From: Bacteroidota bacterium
GTDB taxonomy: Bacteria; Bacteroidota; Bacteroidia; Bacteroidales; F082
NCBI GenBank assembly: GCA_020444415.1
Contig: JAHLLA010000001.1
Coordinates: forward strand, 558,001 to 622,000
Length of the DNA stretch: 64,000 nt
Direction of reading: 5' to 3'
Under the pieces are notes generated by a model. It made no database searches, was not told the origin of the DNA, and saw nothing but the letters and a program-made list of their open reading frames with translations. The translations under genes were made by a program, and so were the position numbers. Positions 43,919 to 52,342 of this stretch are shown here, in pieces. The number at the start of each line of letters is the position of its first letter. Position 1 is the stretch's first letter.

Positions 43919-44968
43919 ATGAAAAATCTATCGCTTTTTCTACTTTTTGCTTTTGTAATACTATCCTTAAACATCTCGAAGGCCGATACCTGGCGGGTCA
44001 ATAACAATCCCCTTTACACCGAAGGTTGCGACCATTGTTTTTCACAACTTCAGGATGCAGTGAACTCACCCCTTGTCAACCCGGGTGATACTATTCATAT
44101 TGAAGCTTCAACAACAGATTACGAAGGTGTTGATATTACCAAAAGACTGGTAATAATTGGAACCGGATATTTTCTGGATGAAAACGGACCTCTGCAACAA
44201 AATCAATTAAGTGCTACAATAAAAGGAGATGTAAACCTCATGGAAGGTAGCGAAGGAACCAAATTAATCGGACTCAGGATTAAAGGATCCTATGCTGAAA
44301 TTGGAATATTTACAAATGACATATCTATTGAAAGATGCTACAGTGGTAGCGCAGGCATTTTTTTTCAAAACAATGATTGGTCAATAAGCAATATTGAAAT
44401 TGATCGGTGTTACCTTAGCCAAATTTCCCGGATTGGTTATCCCGATCCTATCAACAATTTACATATTACTAATTGTTATATTGACGGAGGGGCTTACCTA
44501 CCGGGTGAAGGAGCGAATCAGTACACTGGTGTTTTTGCACACAATGTTGTTAATGGCAAACTTGGAGGAAGCAATGGAATAGACTATTACAATAACATTT
44601 TTAAAGGAGAATTCCCGGAGGGCGATAACTCAACAAGCAACGTTTTTAACAATATATTTACTGATGAATTACCGGATTGGCTATCCGAAAGCGACAATAT
44701 GTTTATGCCCGAAGGAACTGTTTTCGTAGCCGAAGGCAGCACCGATGGTATTCTCCAGGTGAATCCGCCCAATATTTGTCCCGAATGTTACGAAGGTTAT
44801 GATCCGGGTGGTGCTAACGATGTTGAAATAGGCATGTTTGGTGGAAACACACCTTATTTTTTAAGCGGTATCCCCAACATACCCACGGTTTACAAATTAC
44901 ACAGCAATACCAATGTGTACCAAAGCGACACTACCCATGTAGCCATTAGTACATGTACGAACCACTAA
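43919..44968 (+). CDS. Secreted right-handed parallel beta-helix protein
   Basis: About 349 aa from the ATG at 43919 (MKNLSLFLLFAFVILSLNISKA), which gives a standard signal peptide; an in-frame ATG at 43907 is also possible. The body has repeating short strands typical of a pectate-lyase-like beta helix (LVIIGTGYFLDENG, NDISIERCYSG, ISNIEIDRCYLS, INNLHITNCYIDG, IDYYNNIFKG, SNVFNNIF). Such proteins bind or cleave polysaccharides, but no catalytic set is recognised. It lacks a sorting domain. Its end overlaps the long-form start of the next gene, and the ATG there lies 11 bp past this stop, so the two are probably co-expressed. Confidence 0.75.
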   Translation: MKNLSLFLLFAFVILSLNISKADTWRVNNNPLYTEGCDHCFSQLQDAVNSPLVNPGDTIHIEASTTDYEGVDITKRLVIIGTGYFLDENGPLQQNQLSATIKGDVNLMEGSEGTKLIGLRIKGSYAEIGIFTNDISIERCYSGSAGIFFQNNDWSISNIEIDRCYLSQISRIGYPDPINNLHITNCYIDGGAYLPGEGANQYTGVFAHNVVNGKLGGSNGIDYYNNIFKGEFPEGDNSTSNVFNNIFTDELPDWLSESDNMFMPEGTVFVAEGSTDGILQVNPPNICPECYEGYDPGGANDVEIGMFGGNTPYFLSGIPNIPTVYKLHSNTNVYQSDTTHVAISTCTNH

Positions 44969-44979
44969 AAACTGAAGCC

Positions 44980-46125
44980 ATGAAAAAGATATTGTTTATA
45001 CTTAGCATTGTTTTCAGTTTTCTGATAATCAATGCGCAAGACATACACTACATAGAATATTTTGTTGATACGGATCCAGGTTTTGGCCAGGCAACTGAGA
45101 TTGAAAATTTTGTACCCGGAGAGAATATAAATCTGCTGCTCAATATCAGCCAGGAACTAAGTCCGGGATTTCACAACATCGGCATTCGTTCTAAGGATGC
45201 TTACTCATGGAGTCAAACTAATTTCTCCAGTGTTTTAATTATGCAGGATACCGTTAACAATCCCATTTCCAGGATTGAATATTTCTGGTTAAATGATGCA
45301 GGTTTCAATGATCCGTTATGTTCAGACACAATTATTAATGATTCAATTGTTAACCTGGAGGATAGCAAGATAGCAGTGGATGTACCTACGGATTTACCTG
45401 TTGGAAATAATTCCCTGTTTATGCGGGTTCAGGACGAAAACGGTGCATGGAGCCATACCCAACTTGTGGGTGATATCCACGTCTGTTCATCATCATTTCT
45501 TAAATATATCACAGAAACTGCCTGGTGCAGCTATACTTCACCATCCGGTCAGGTGTTTACTGAATCAGGTGTTTATCGCGATTTTGTAAATACACCGCTT
45601 GATTGTGATAGCAGTTTTCTGATTAATCTGACAATAAATACAGTAGACACCTCTATATATATGAGTGATGAAACCCTTTATGCCAACAACACTACAGCAG
45701 AAAGCTATCAATGGATTGACTGCTCAAATGGCTATAGTCCAATTCCCGGCGAGAATGATTATATGTTTAAACCTATAGAAAGCGGTAACTATGCTGTGAT
45801 TATTTCAAATAATGATTGCTCAGACACCTCAAACTGTCGTCAGGTAACTATAGGTAGTATATCAGAACTTGGGAATTCAAGAATTATTCTTTACCCAAAC
45901 CCAAATTCAGGTTCATTCAAAATAAAAGTTGAATCAGCGAACAAATCTTATCATCTTTATGATTTGCATGTAGAAATCAGAAACTTTTTCGGAACTCTGG
46001 TATTTAAAAAAGAACTACTCAACGATAACGAGACAGAAGTATATCTGGATCAACCTGCCGGTATCTATTTCCTGCATGTTAATTCGGATAAAGGTTCAAG
46101 TGTTTCAAAATTTGTTGTGCAATAA
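44980..46125 (+). CDS. Secreted protein of unknown function with a T9SS sorting domain
   Basis: About 381 aa from the ATG at 44980 (MKKILFILSIVFSFLIINAQ), which starts a clear signal peptide. The N-terminal 150 residues hold two similar beta units (IHYIEYFVDTDPGFGQATEI and ISRIEYFWLNDAGFNDPLCS), a pattern frequent in Bacteroidota surface proteins. A middle region with paired cysteines (ETAWCSYTSPSG; YQWIDCSNGYSPIPGE) resembles Ig-like modules. The C-terminus from LYPNPNSGSF to VSKFVVQ is a type A sorting domain. It follows the beta-helix gene by 11 bp, and the two may act together on the cell surface. Confidence 0.72.
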   Translation: MKKILFILSIVFSFLIINAQDIHYIEYFVDTDPGFGQATEIENFVPGENINLLLNISQELSPGFHNIGIRSKDAYSWSQTNFSSVLIMQDTVNNPISRIEYFWLNDAGFNDPLCSDTIINDSIVNLEDSKIAVDVPTDLPVGNNSLFMRVQDENGAWSHTQLVGDIHVCSSSFLKYITETAWCSYTSPSGQVFTESGVYRDFVNTPLDCDSSFLINLTINTVDTSIYMSDETLYANNTTAESYQWIDCSNGYSPIPGENDYMFKPIESGNYAVIISNNDCSDTSNCRQVTIGSISELGNSRIILYPNPNSGSFKIKVESANKSYHLYDLHVEIRNFFGTLVFKKELLNDNETEVYLDQPAGIYFLHVNSDKGSSVSKFVVQ

Positions 46126-46334
46126 TCTGAAAAGACAAAAATATTAAGTGTTATCAAGCCTCTTGAATACCATTGCTTTCTTTTTGCCACAATATGAAAC
46201 TCAATTGATCAGTAAAGAATTATGCGCGTATCTTTTTGTACCAATACCTGATATTATTTTAGATCGAAAAGAATTGAACTTTTTTACGAATTTGAATTTG
46301 AATAAAAAATTTGATCGTTCACCCTCATAATGAG

Positions 46335-46430
46335 ATGGTTACTCAAAATTATTTCAATGGAATTGGTGAACTGATGGAACTTATCGATACAAAAACTTTA
46401 CGCTGGATGGAGTTGGATGAGTTTGTTTAG
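46335..46430 (+). pseudogene. Duplicated 3' fragment of the ABC-F gene
   Basis: A 32-codon frame ends IGELMELIDTKTLRWMELDE-FV. Bases 46362-46424 match 43485-43547 of the ABC-F gene at 59 of 63 positions. The surrounding 330-bp gap between the T9SS gene and the next gene holds nothing else I can support. The copy marks a past duplication or insertion around the two secreted-protein genes. Confidence 0.8.
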
Positions 46431-46455
46431 ACAAATCTCCTAGGCTGCAATACGT

Positions 46456-47088
46456 TTAATAAATAACTTTTGACATATATTTAGCCAGCTCCTTACCAAG
46501 CTTGGCATAGGCTTCAGCAATCCTGTTATAATCAGGTGAATAAGAATTCATAACTTCATTGCCAGGTATGCCCTCTGCAGAAATTACCAATTGATTTTCC
46601 GTCTTATTTATTTCAGAAATAGTGACAATTACATCAATTAATGCCGGTGCTCTTTTCCCATTTTTATTAAAACCAGCTTCGATGTAAACGGTATGAATAT
46701 TTAATTCGTAGAGCTGGTTATTCAATTCTTCACTAATGTTAACTTTCTTACTATTCGAGTACTTAACGAAAAGTTCAACGAACTTAGGCTGAAAGAACTC
46801 AATTCGTGCCTCATACCATTTTGTTAACCATGTTTCACTGCTTCCTTTCTTTCGCCGCTCGGCATCATCTTTCATGTATTTGATATAAGCTTCCTCATCT
46901 CCGTATTCACCAACATGCAAATCAGTATACTCGAAAGTCAGGTATAAATTTCTAGCATGTTTAAATAGTTTCGGGTTACCTGAAACAAGTTCAAATTCCT
47001 GGGCATTGACTTGGAGTGTGCTTAAAAACAGGAATAAACAAACCGGAACTGCTATCTCAATATATTTATACATTATTGATTTATTCAT
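46456..47088 (-). CDS. Secreted protein of unknown function
   Basis: A 210-aa periplasmic protein. The signal peptide runs to about residue 29 (STLQVNAQ). The mature part has a charged helical region (YMKDDAERRKKGSSETWLTKWYEARIEFFQPKF) followed by an alpha/beta domain with LNIHTVYIEAGFNKNGKRAPALIDVIVTI and a helical end. It resembles the group of small Bacteroidota proteins that assay envelope stress or bind lipids, but no domain is certain. Its ATG overlaps the stop of the upstream DUF2846 gene by one base (TAATG), so the two are translationally coupled. Confidence 0.65.
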   Translation of the reverse strand: MNKSIMYKYIEIAVPVCLFLFLSTLQVNAQEFELVSGNPKLFKHARNLYLTFEYTDLHVGEYGDEEAYIKYMKDDAERRKKGSSETWLTKWYEARIEFFQPKFVELFVKYSNSKKVNISEELNNQLYELNIHTVYIEAGFNKNGKRAPALIDVIVTISEINKTENQLVISAEGIPGNEVMNSYSPDYNRIAEAYAKLGKELAKYMSKVIY

Positions 47089-47495
47089 TACTTAGGAATG
47101 GACAATTTGCACTTCTGGATATCCTTCTCAGCGTCTTTTAAATCAGGTATCATAAACTCACAACAATCACCTTTGATATAATAGGTTTTACCGGCTTCAA
47201 CATCCAGATCCACTTCTCTGCGTGTGTTGGTAACCTGCGCCCAAAACGTATACCTGCCAGGATCAGCAAAATATACCAGGTATGATTTGTTTTTTAAATG
47301 TGCATCACTCACCACCTCCTCATTGGCATGAACCGTATAATGAACAGCGGCACCCACCATGCTGCCCGGGCGATAGATATATACCAATGCTTTTCCTTCC
47401 GGAATTTCCTTTACCGGTTCAAATTTTTGCGAAAAAACGGATGTACTTGCGCATACAAATACGAAAAGGAATAAAATTTTTACAAAGTGCTTCAT
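47088..47495 (-). CDS. DUF2846-family secreted protein
   Basis: A 135-aa protein with a signal peptide ending VFSQ (residue 22) and a small beta sandwich of the DUF2846 kind: GKALVYIYRPGSMVGAAVHYTV, SYLVYFADPGRYTFWA and GKTYYIKGDCC. DUF2846 proteins are periplasmic or lipid-anchored and their role is unknown. Three cysteines near the end (CC in GDCC, C in KCKLS) are notable. It is the first gene of a two-gene unit with the next downstream gene. Confidence 0.75.
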   Translation of the reverse strand: MKHFVKILFLFVFVCASTSVFSQKFEPVKEIPEGKALVYIYRPGSMVGAAVHYTVHANEEVVSDAHLKNKSYLVYFADPGRYTFWAQVTNTRREVDLDVEAGKTYYIKGDCCEFMIPDLKDAEKDIQKCKLSIPK

Positions 47496-47600
47496 GAGAT
47501 TTTTGGTTTTTGGGTTATTAAAAAATAGCTGCTTCTCACATATTCATTATTATATCATGATGGTAAAAAACATTAGTATTTTATCGGCCTCAAACTTATT

Positions 47601-47993
47601 CTAATCCCGCTCTGCTTCCCATGTACCAGCATAAACACCCTTTACGGTAAAAGTCCCGTCTATTTTATTAAAATCTGCATTCACCGTGCCTGTCTGCTTA
47701 ATCAAATTTCCGGCCGCGTAATACTTGATTGTTACGGAATAACCATTAATGCAACAACTTTGGAGCAATGTAAAAACATCCTTACCATCATCGATTTTAC
47801 CACTTAAATCCGTTCCGTTTTGGGTAAGCGTCATATCAGCATCTACCTGTTCATCAATAGTTGTAAAATCATAGTCTATTTTCCAATTGCCACTCAGGTT
47901 TGTGTACACCTCAGGTTCTTTTTCACAGGAATTAAATAGCAGGAAACTTGAAGAAATCAGAATTGAAAATAACAGAGAAAGGGCAGTTTTCAT
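47601..47993 (-). CDS. Small lipoprotein (lipocalin-like)
   Basis: About 130 aa. The ATG at 47993 (MKTALSLLFSILISSSFLLFNSC) gives a proper lipoprotein signal with the lipobox Cys at residue 23, so longer upstream starts are rejected. The mature part is a small all-beta domain with NLSGNWKIDYDFTTIDEQVDADMTLTQNGTDLSGKI and an end TVKGVYAGTWEAERD. This pattern is like short lipocalin-type or stabiliser domains of Bacteroidota. No ligand is known. It is monocistronic. Confidence 0.65.
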   Translation of the reverse strand: MKTALSLLFSILISSSFLLFNSCEKEPEVYTNLSGNWKIDYDFTTIDEQVDADMTLTQNGTDLSGKIDDGKDVFTLLQSCCINGYSVTIKYYAAGNLIKQTGTVNADFNKIDGTFTVKGVYAGTWEAERD

Positions 47994-48267
47994 GGTCAAT
48001 TTTTTAAGTAGAAAAATAAGTGTCTCAAATGTACAACTAAAACTGCTAAATGTCAAGAAGATAGCCCTGTTTTTCACTTGATAATTTGTCTGCTTACCAT
48101 ATGATCTAGTTCTCAATGTTCCATTATATGCTTGTAAAATATTTCGTTGTTGATTTTTAAGTTTTAATCGAATAAATGTATTTCAAGTTCTGAATTTCTT
48201 TTATAATTTATGATTTATATCATGTTTTAATGTTACATTTACCCTAATTATTTAAAACAACTACATT

Positions 48268-48666
48268 ATGAAAAACAAAAAATTAAATGTCTTTATCATC
48301 CTTCTGATGATAGGGATGCTGCTTCCGCTTTGTATTTTTAGCCAGGAAGTAATTGAAATCCAAGTATCACCCAATGTTCTGAATTTACAGAATAATGGTG
48401 TTGTCGTAACGATCCATACTGATATTCCTTATTCCGCGGTTATCGGATCAAGTGTAAGTTTAAACGGGCTTGAAATTGAAAGTTGGAAATCTGATAACCA
48501 GGGCTATTTTGTAGCCAAATTCAATATGGACGAGGTGAAACAACTGGAAGGTCTCGAAGTAGGCGGGTACAACACATTAACACTATCAGGAGAGACCGGA
48601 AATGGTACGTTTACGGGATCTGATGAGATCCTGGTGATCAACAATATTCCGAATAAAAAAAAGTAA
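48268..48666 (+). CDS. Small secreted IPT/TIG-like protein
   Basis: A 132-aa protein with a signal peptide ending IFSQ (residue 26). The rest is one Ig-like beta sandwich (VIEIQVSPNVLNLQNNGVVVTIHTDIPYSAVIGSSVSLNG; YNTLTLSGETGNGTFTGSDEILV) and a basic tail NKKK. Similar small proteins appear near envelope genes in Bacteroidota and have no known role. A terminator follows 40 bp after the stop. Confidence 0.6.
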   Translation: MKNKKLNVFIILLMIGMLLPLCIFSQEVIEIQVSPNVLNLQNNGVVVTIHTDIPYSAVIGSSVSLNGLEIESWKSDNQGYFVAKFNMDEVKQLEGLEVGGYNTLTLSGETGNGTFTGSDEILVINNIPNKKK

Positions 48667-48705
48667 CTCTATTATAGATTGATATATTTATAATAAAACT
48701 GATGA

Positions 48706-48732
48706 GCATCCTCTTATGAGGGTGCTTTTTTT
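48706..48732 (+). terminator. Rho-independent terminator after the IPT-like gene
   Basis: The hairpin GCATCCTC / GAGGGTGC (48706-48713 and 48718-48725) has a 4-nt loop and one G-T pair, followed by seven Ts. Confidence 0.88.
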
Positions 48733-48879
48733 CGAATAAAATACGCAGCACTCATGAGTGCCAGGCTGATCTTAACCATCTAAATACTTTATTGCCTGCC
48801 CATTATATTAATAATTCATAAAATGAGACCATAATGGTGGATTTGGGCGTATCTTTACCGAATCTAAATAACAATCAAA

Positions 48880-49998
48880 ATGAGTACTCCCATTCTAAAA
48901 TACAATAAGCAGGACCAGCCTGAATTCATCAAGGAACTACAGAAAAAGGTCAAGGATTATTTTAGCACTAACAACATTTCAAGGCATGCCAACCTGAACA
49001 TGAAACTCAAGACTGCCTTTATGCTCCTGTTGTATTTTACACCACTGGCGATAATGCTGACCGGAGTTGTCAGCACCTTTTGGCCCATGATGCTCATGTG
49101 GTTTTTGATGAGCCTCGGCATGGCAGGTATCGGTTTATCCGTTATGCATGATGCCAACCACCGGTCGTATTCCAAAAACCGGACGGTAAACAATATTTTG
49201 GGCTTCCTTGTGAACTTCCTGGGGGCCAACGACCTGAACTGGAAGATACAACACAACTACCTGCACCATGGATTTACAAATATCCACGGCATTGATGATG
49301 ATATCAAAACACCGGTGATGCGGTTTTCACCCAACCAGAAACGTAAGAAAATATTTAAATTTCAATTGTATTACGCACCCCTCATGTATGGTTTGATGAC
49401 ACTCAACTGGCTGGTGATCAAAGATTTTATGTCGCTGATCAAATACAATAAAAAGAATTTACTACAACGCAATGGCCTTAGTATGAACAAGGCCTTTACC
49501 CTGCTTATTTTTAATAAAGTCTGGTACATCGGATTAACGCTGGTTTTACCGCTCATCCTCATCGATTTGCCCTGGTGGCAGATAGTGCTGGGCTTTTTGA
49601 TGATGCAATACATTTGCGGACTGATTCTCACCCTCATTTTTCAACCTGCGCACGTGATTGAAGAAACGGACTTTTTTATAGCCGATGAAAGTGGCAGCAT
49701 GGAAAATCATTTCGCCATTCACCAGATGAAAACGACGGCCAATTTCGCCAATAAAAGTGTGCTGTTCTCCTGGTTTATTGGGGGACTGAATTACCAGATT
49801 GAGCACCATTTATTCCCCAACATCTGCCACGTGCATTACCGGAAAATTTCGAAAATTGTGAAAGAAACTGCCGAAGAGTTTAACATCCCTTACAACCAGC
49901 ACAAAACTTTTTTCGGGGCTTTAAAAAGCCACTTTACACTTATCCACCAACTGGGAACGGGTAAATACGATCTGAAACTGGCCAAAGTGGAAGTCTGA
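48880..49998 (+). CDS. Membrane fatty acid desaturase
   Basis: A 372-aa di-iron acyl desaturase that introduces a double bond in acyl chains of membrane lipids or acyl-CoA. The three His boxes are HDANH (90-94), HNYLHH (125-130) and QIEHH (306-310). The Gln in the third box is the mark of the front-end (linoleoyl-CoA/delta-6-like) group. There are four membrane segments, near residues 45-65, 68-90, about 205-225 and 228-250. No cytochrome b5 domain is fused. A TATCTTTACCG promoter element lies about 30 bp upstream, identical to the one ahead of the S9 peptidase gene at 7984. It requires oxygen, which sits oddly beside nitrite ammonification and suggests facultative growth. Confidence 0.93.
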   Translation: MSTPILKYNKQDQPEFIKELQKKVKDYFSTNNISRHANLNMKLKTAFMLLLYFTPLAIMLTGVVSTFWPMMLMWFLMSLGMAGIGLSVMHDANHRSYSKNRTVNNILGFLVNFLGANDLNWKIQHNYLHHGFTNIHGIDDDIKTPVMRFSPNQKRKKIFKFQLYYAPLMYGLMTLNWLVIKDFMSLIKYNKKNLLQRNGLSMNKAFTLLIFNKVWYIGLTLVLPLILIDLPWWQIVLGFLMMQYICGLILTLIFQPAHVIEETDFFIADESGSMENHFAIHQMKTTANFANKSVLFSWFIGGLNYQIEHHLFPNICHVHYRKISKIVKETAEEFNIPYNQHKTFFGALKSHFTLIHQLGTGKYDLKLAKVEV

Positions 49999-50092
49999 TT
50001 CGATGGATAAAAACATCATTATCGTGATTTGATGAACAGCGTTAATAGTTTCACCTAAATTATTTTCGTAAGCACTATTTTACATTCATTAT

Positions 50093-50114
50093 TTATGTCC
50101 GGATTCGGACATAA
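50093..50114. promoter_or_regulatory. Enhancer-like palindrome upstream of the M1 peptidase gene
   Basis: TTATGTCCG-GATT-CGGACATAA, with perfect 9-bp arms. Its centre is 105 bp upstream of the -24 GG of the promoter candidate. The core TGTCCG-N4-CGGACA has the same layout as the exporter operon's TGTTCG-N4-CGAACG. Confidence 0.6.
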
Positions 50115-50205
50115 CTGGTCTTTTTTTTACAATATTCTAGTAAACATTTCTTCAGGCGAATTATTAATATTTTACAATGTTTTGATATTTAATACATTAT
50201 ATCGG

Positions 50206-50222
50206 TTGGCATAAGTTTAGTA
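50206..50222 (+). promoter_or_regulatory. Sigma-54-like promoter of the M1 peptidase gene
   Basis: TTGGCATAAGTTTAGTA has GG and GT separated by 10 nt. It agrees at 14 of 15 positions with the element ahead of the ABC exporter operon. A start near 50232 would leave about a 30-nt leader. Confidence 0.6.
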
Positions 50223-50262
50223 CAGCAACTTGTATTAATCTAATAACCAAAAAATATTTCCC

Positions 50263-52170
50263 ATGAAAAAAATAATGATTCTCTCAATTTTTCTTTTAAC
50301 ATGTCATATTGGATTTTCTCAGGAAGGTCTTTATGAGTCAAAAGAAATTCAAAAAGCATATGAAAAGGTAACACGTTCGCGTGACGGAATACCTGGTACT
50401 AACTATTGGCAAAACCAAATCGAATATGTTCTTAAAGCAGATTTAAATCCCACATCAAAACTACTTAAAGGAGAAGGCACAATCACCTATATAAATAATA
50501 GCCCCGACACCCTGAAATATTTGGTTATAAAACTGTTACCCAATATACACAAAAAAGGGAATGCGCGTGATTATACAGTGGGAAATGAACGTCTTAATGA
50601 TGGGATGATCATAGACAGCATGACGATAAACAATACAGCCCAAAATATGGATGATCACAGAAAATTCATGGAATACGGTACCAACCTGTATGTTATTTTT
50701 GAAAAATCTGAACGAATTGCACCTGGTTCAGTAAACGAATATTACATAAGGTGGGAATACGAAGTCATAAACAACGGTATCAGGAATGGTGCTTTTACTG
50801 ATTCGGCTTTTTTTATAGGTTATTGGTATCCACAGATAGCCGTTTATGATGACATTTTTGGCTGGGACAGGGAAGATTACACCGGTTTACAAGAAACATA
50901 CAACGATCTTGGCAGTTACGACGTGGAAATTAAGGTACCTGAAGATTATATTGTTTGGGCAACTGGTGATCAGCTCAATGAAACCGAGATCTTTTCAGAA
51001 GAAATACTTCAAATGATCAATAAATCGCGTAAATCAAAAGAAACGATACATATTCTCTCAAATGAAAGCTATACCACCAAAAATATATTTAAAACCTACA
51101 ATGATCATACATGGAAATTCAAAGCTGATAATGTACCTGATTTTGCATGGGCATGCAGCAATTACTATAATTGGGATGCGAACTCCTTAGTTCTTGAAAA
51201 TGATGATAACAGGATCGTTTGGATCAGCGCAGTGTATCCTCCCGATAACAAAACTTTTGATAAAGTTGCAGATGTCGCTCATCAGGGTATTGATTACCTT
51301 TCGAATGTTTTTCCCGCTATACCATACCCATATAACAAGCATATTACTTTTAATGGGATTCATCATATTGCTGTTGAATACCCGATGATGGCCAACAACA
51401 GCGATCACCCTCAGGAAGAAATGTATACTGAATTAACCGTCCATGAAATCGCTCACAATTATATTCCGTTTTTAATGCTTAGCAACGAGCGCAAAGACGC
51501 CTGGATAGATGAAGGCTGGGTAAAACTGATAGGGGAATTGCACGGCGAATCAATAGGCACAAAACGTGAAGATAAAGAAGCCTTAAATACAATAAAAGCA
51601 TACGAAAAGGGCGCCGGAACAAGCAAAGATTTGCCTTTAATGGTTCCCAGCGGGTTTATGACAGTAAGAGACAACTATTATCATTCATACGCCAAGGCAG
51701 CCAATGCCAATATGCTTCTTTTGAAGCTCATGAAGGAAAAAGGAATTGAAAACCCCTTAAAAGATTTTATAATGACTTGGAAATACAAACACCCATCACC
51801 ATACGACTTCTTTAATTTTATGAATAACGTTTGTAGTGAAGACCTATCGTGGTTCTGGGAGCCCTGGTACTTCCAGTTTAGCAATCCTGATCTTGAAATA
51901 CAGAAAGGCCATATTGAAGATGAGATCCTGGTATTAAACAAGGGCGGTATACCTTTACCTATTATGCTCACATTAATTTACAATGATGAAACTGAAAAAG
52001 TGATTGAAAAAAGCATCTGGCTTTGGGCTGAAGAAACAAATGAAATAGCTATTAGCATCCCCGATCTTGAACATGTGAAATCAATTACATTAGGGTCTCC
52101 TACTATACCTGACATCAACGAGGCCAACAATATACTTGAACTGCAAAATGAATTGATGGGTAAATTTTAA
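50263..52170 (+). CDS. M1-family zinc metallopeptidase (gluzincin)
   Basis: A 635-aa periplasmic aminopeptidase-like enzyme. The signal peptide ends at GFSQ (residue 20). An N-terminal beta domain (about 50-260) has the M1 saddle pattern (KGEGTITYINNSPDTLKYLVIKL). The catalytic domain contains HEIAH (394-398), with the third zinc ligand Glu417 (DEGW), 18 residues after the second His. The GAMEN exopeptidase loop is replaced by a divergent stretch near HHIAVEYPMM (366-375), so exopeptidase activity on free N-termini is uncertain. It has its own sigma-54-like promoter and enhancer palindrome, shared with the ABC exporter operon, which suggests a common stimulus such as envelope peptide stress. 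Confidence 0.88.
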   Translation: MKKIMILSIFLLTCHIGFSQEGLYESKEIQKAYEKVTRSRDGIPGTNYWQNQIEYVLKADLNPTSKLLKGEGTITYINNSPDTLKYLVIKLLPNIHKKGNARDYTVGNERLNDGMIIDSMTINNTAQNMDDHRKFMEYGTNLYVIFEKSERIAPGSVNEYYIRWEYEVINNGIRNGAFTDSAFFIGYWYPQIAVYDDIFGWDREDYTGLQETYNDLGSYDVEIKVPEDYIVWATGDQLNETEIFSEEILQMINKSRKSKETIHILSNESYTTKNIFKTYNDHTWKFKADNVPDFAWACSNYYNWDANSLVLENDDNRIVWISAVYPPDNKTFDKVADVAHQGIDYLSNVFPAIPYPYNKHITFNGIHHIAVEYPMMANNSDHPQEEMYTELTVHEIAHNYIPFLMLSNERKDAWIDEGWVKLIGELHGESIGTKREDKEALNTIKAYEKGAGTSKDLPLMVPSGFMTVRDNYYHSYAKAANANMLLLKLMKEKGIENPLKDFIMTWKYKHPSPYDFFNFMNNVCSEDLSWFWEPWYFQFSNPDLEIQKGHIEDEILVLNKGGIPLPIMLTLIYNDETEKVIEKSIWLWAEETNEIAISIPDLEHVKSITLGSPTIPDINEANNILELQNELMGKF

Positions 52171-52342
52171 GAATCCAATAGGTATTTTTTGAAAGTTTGA
52201 TTTAAGTGCGGGAGTTCTTTTTGGCGATCTCCTGATTACTTTCGTATGAATAAATATCCTCTATTAATATATTGACAATGTCAAACTTCTACGTGGACCC
52301 ATAGTTTTTCTATATTTACATCTTCTTTAAAATTCATTCATC

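Noticed and set aside
46148-46330. 60-codon open frame after the second T9SS gene
   Set aside because: AT-rich, no signal or family pattern, no promoter or operon link. It looks like chance frame in the spacer next to the duplicated ABC-F fragment.
47994-48116. Longer start of the lipocalin-like lipoprotein
   Set aside because: It would bury the lipoprotein signal inside the protein; the ATG at 47993 fits the signal exactly.
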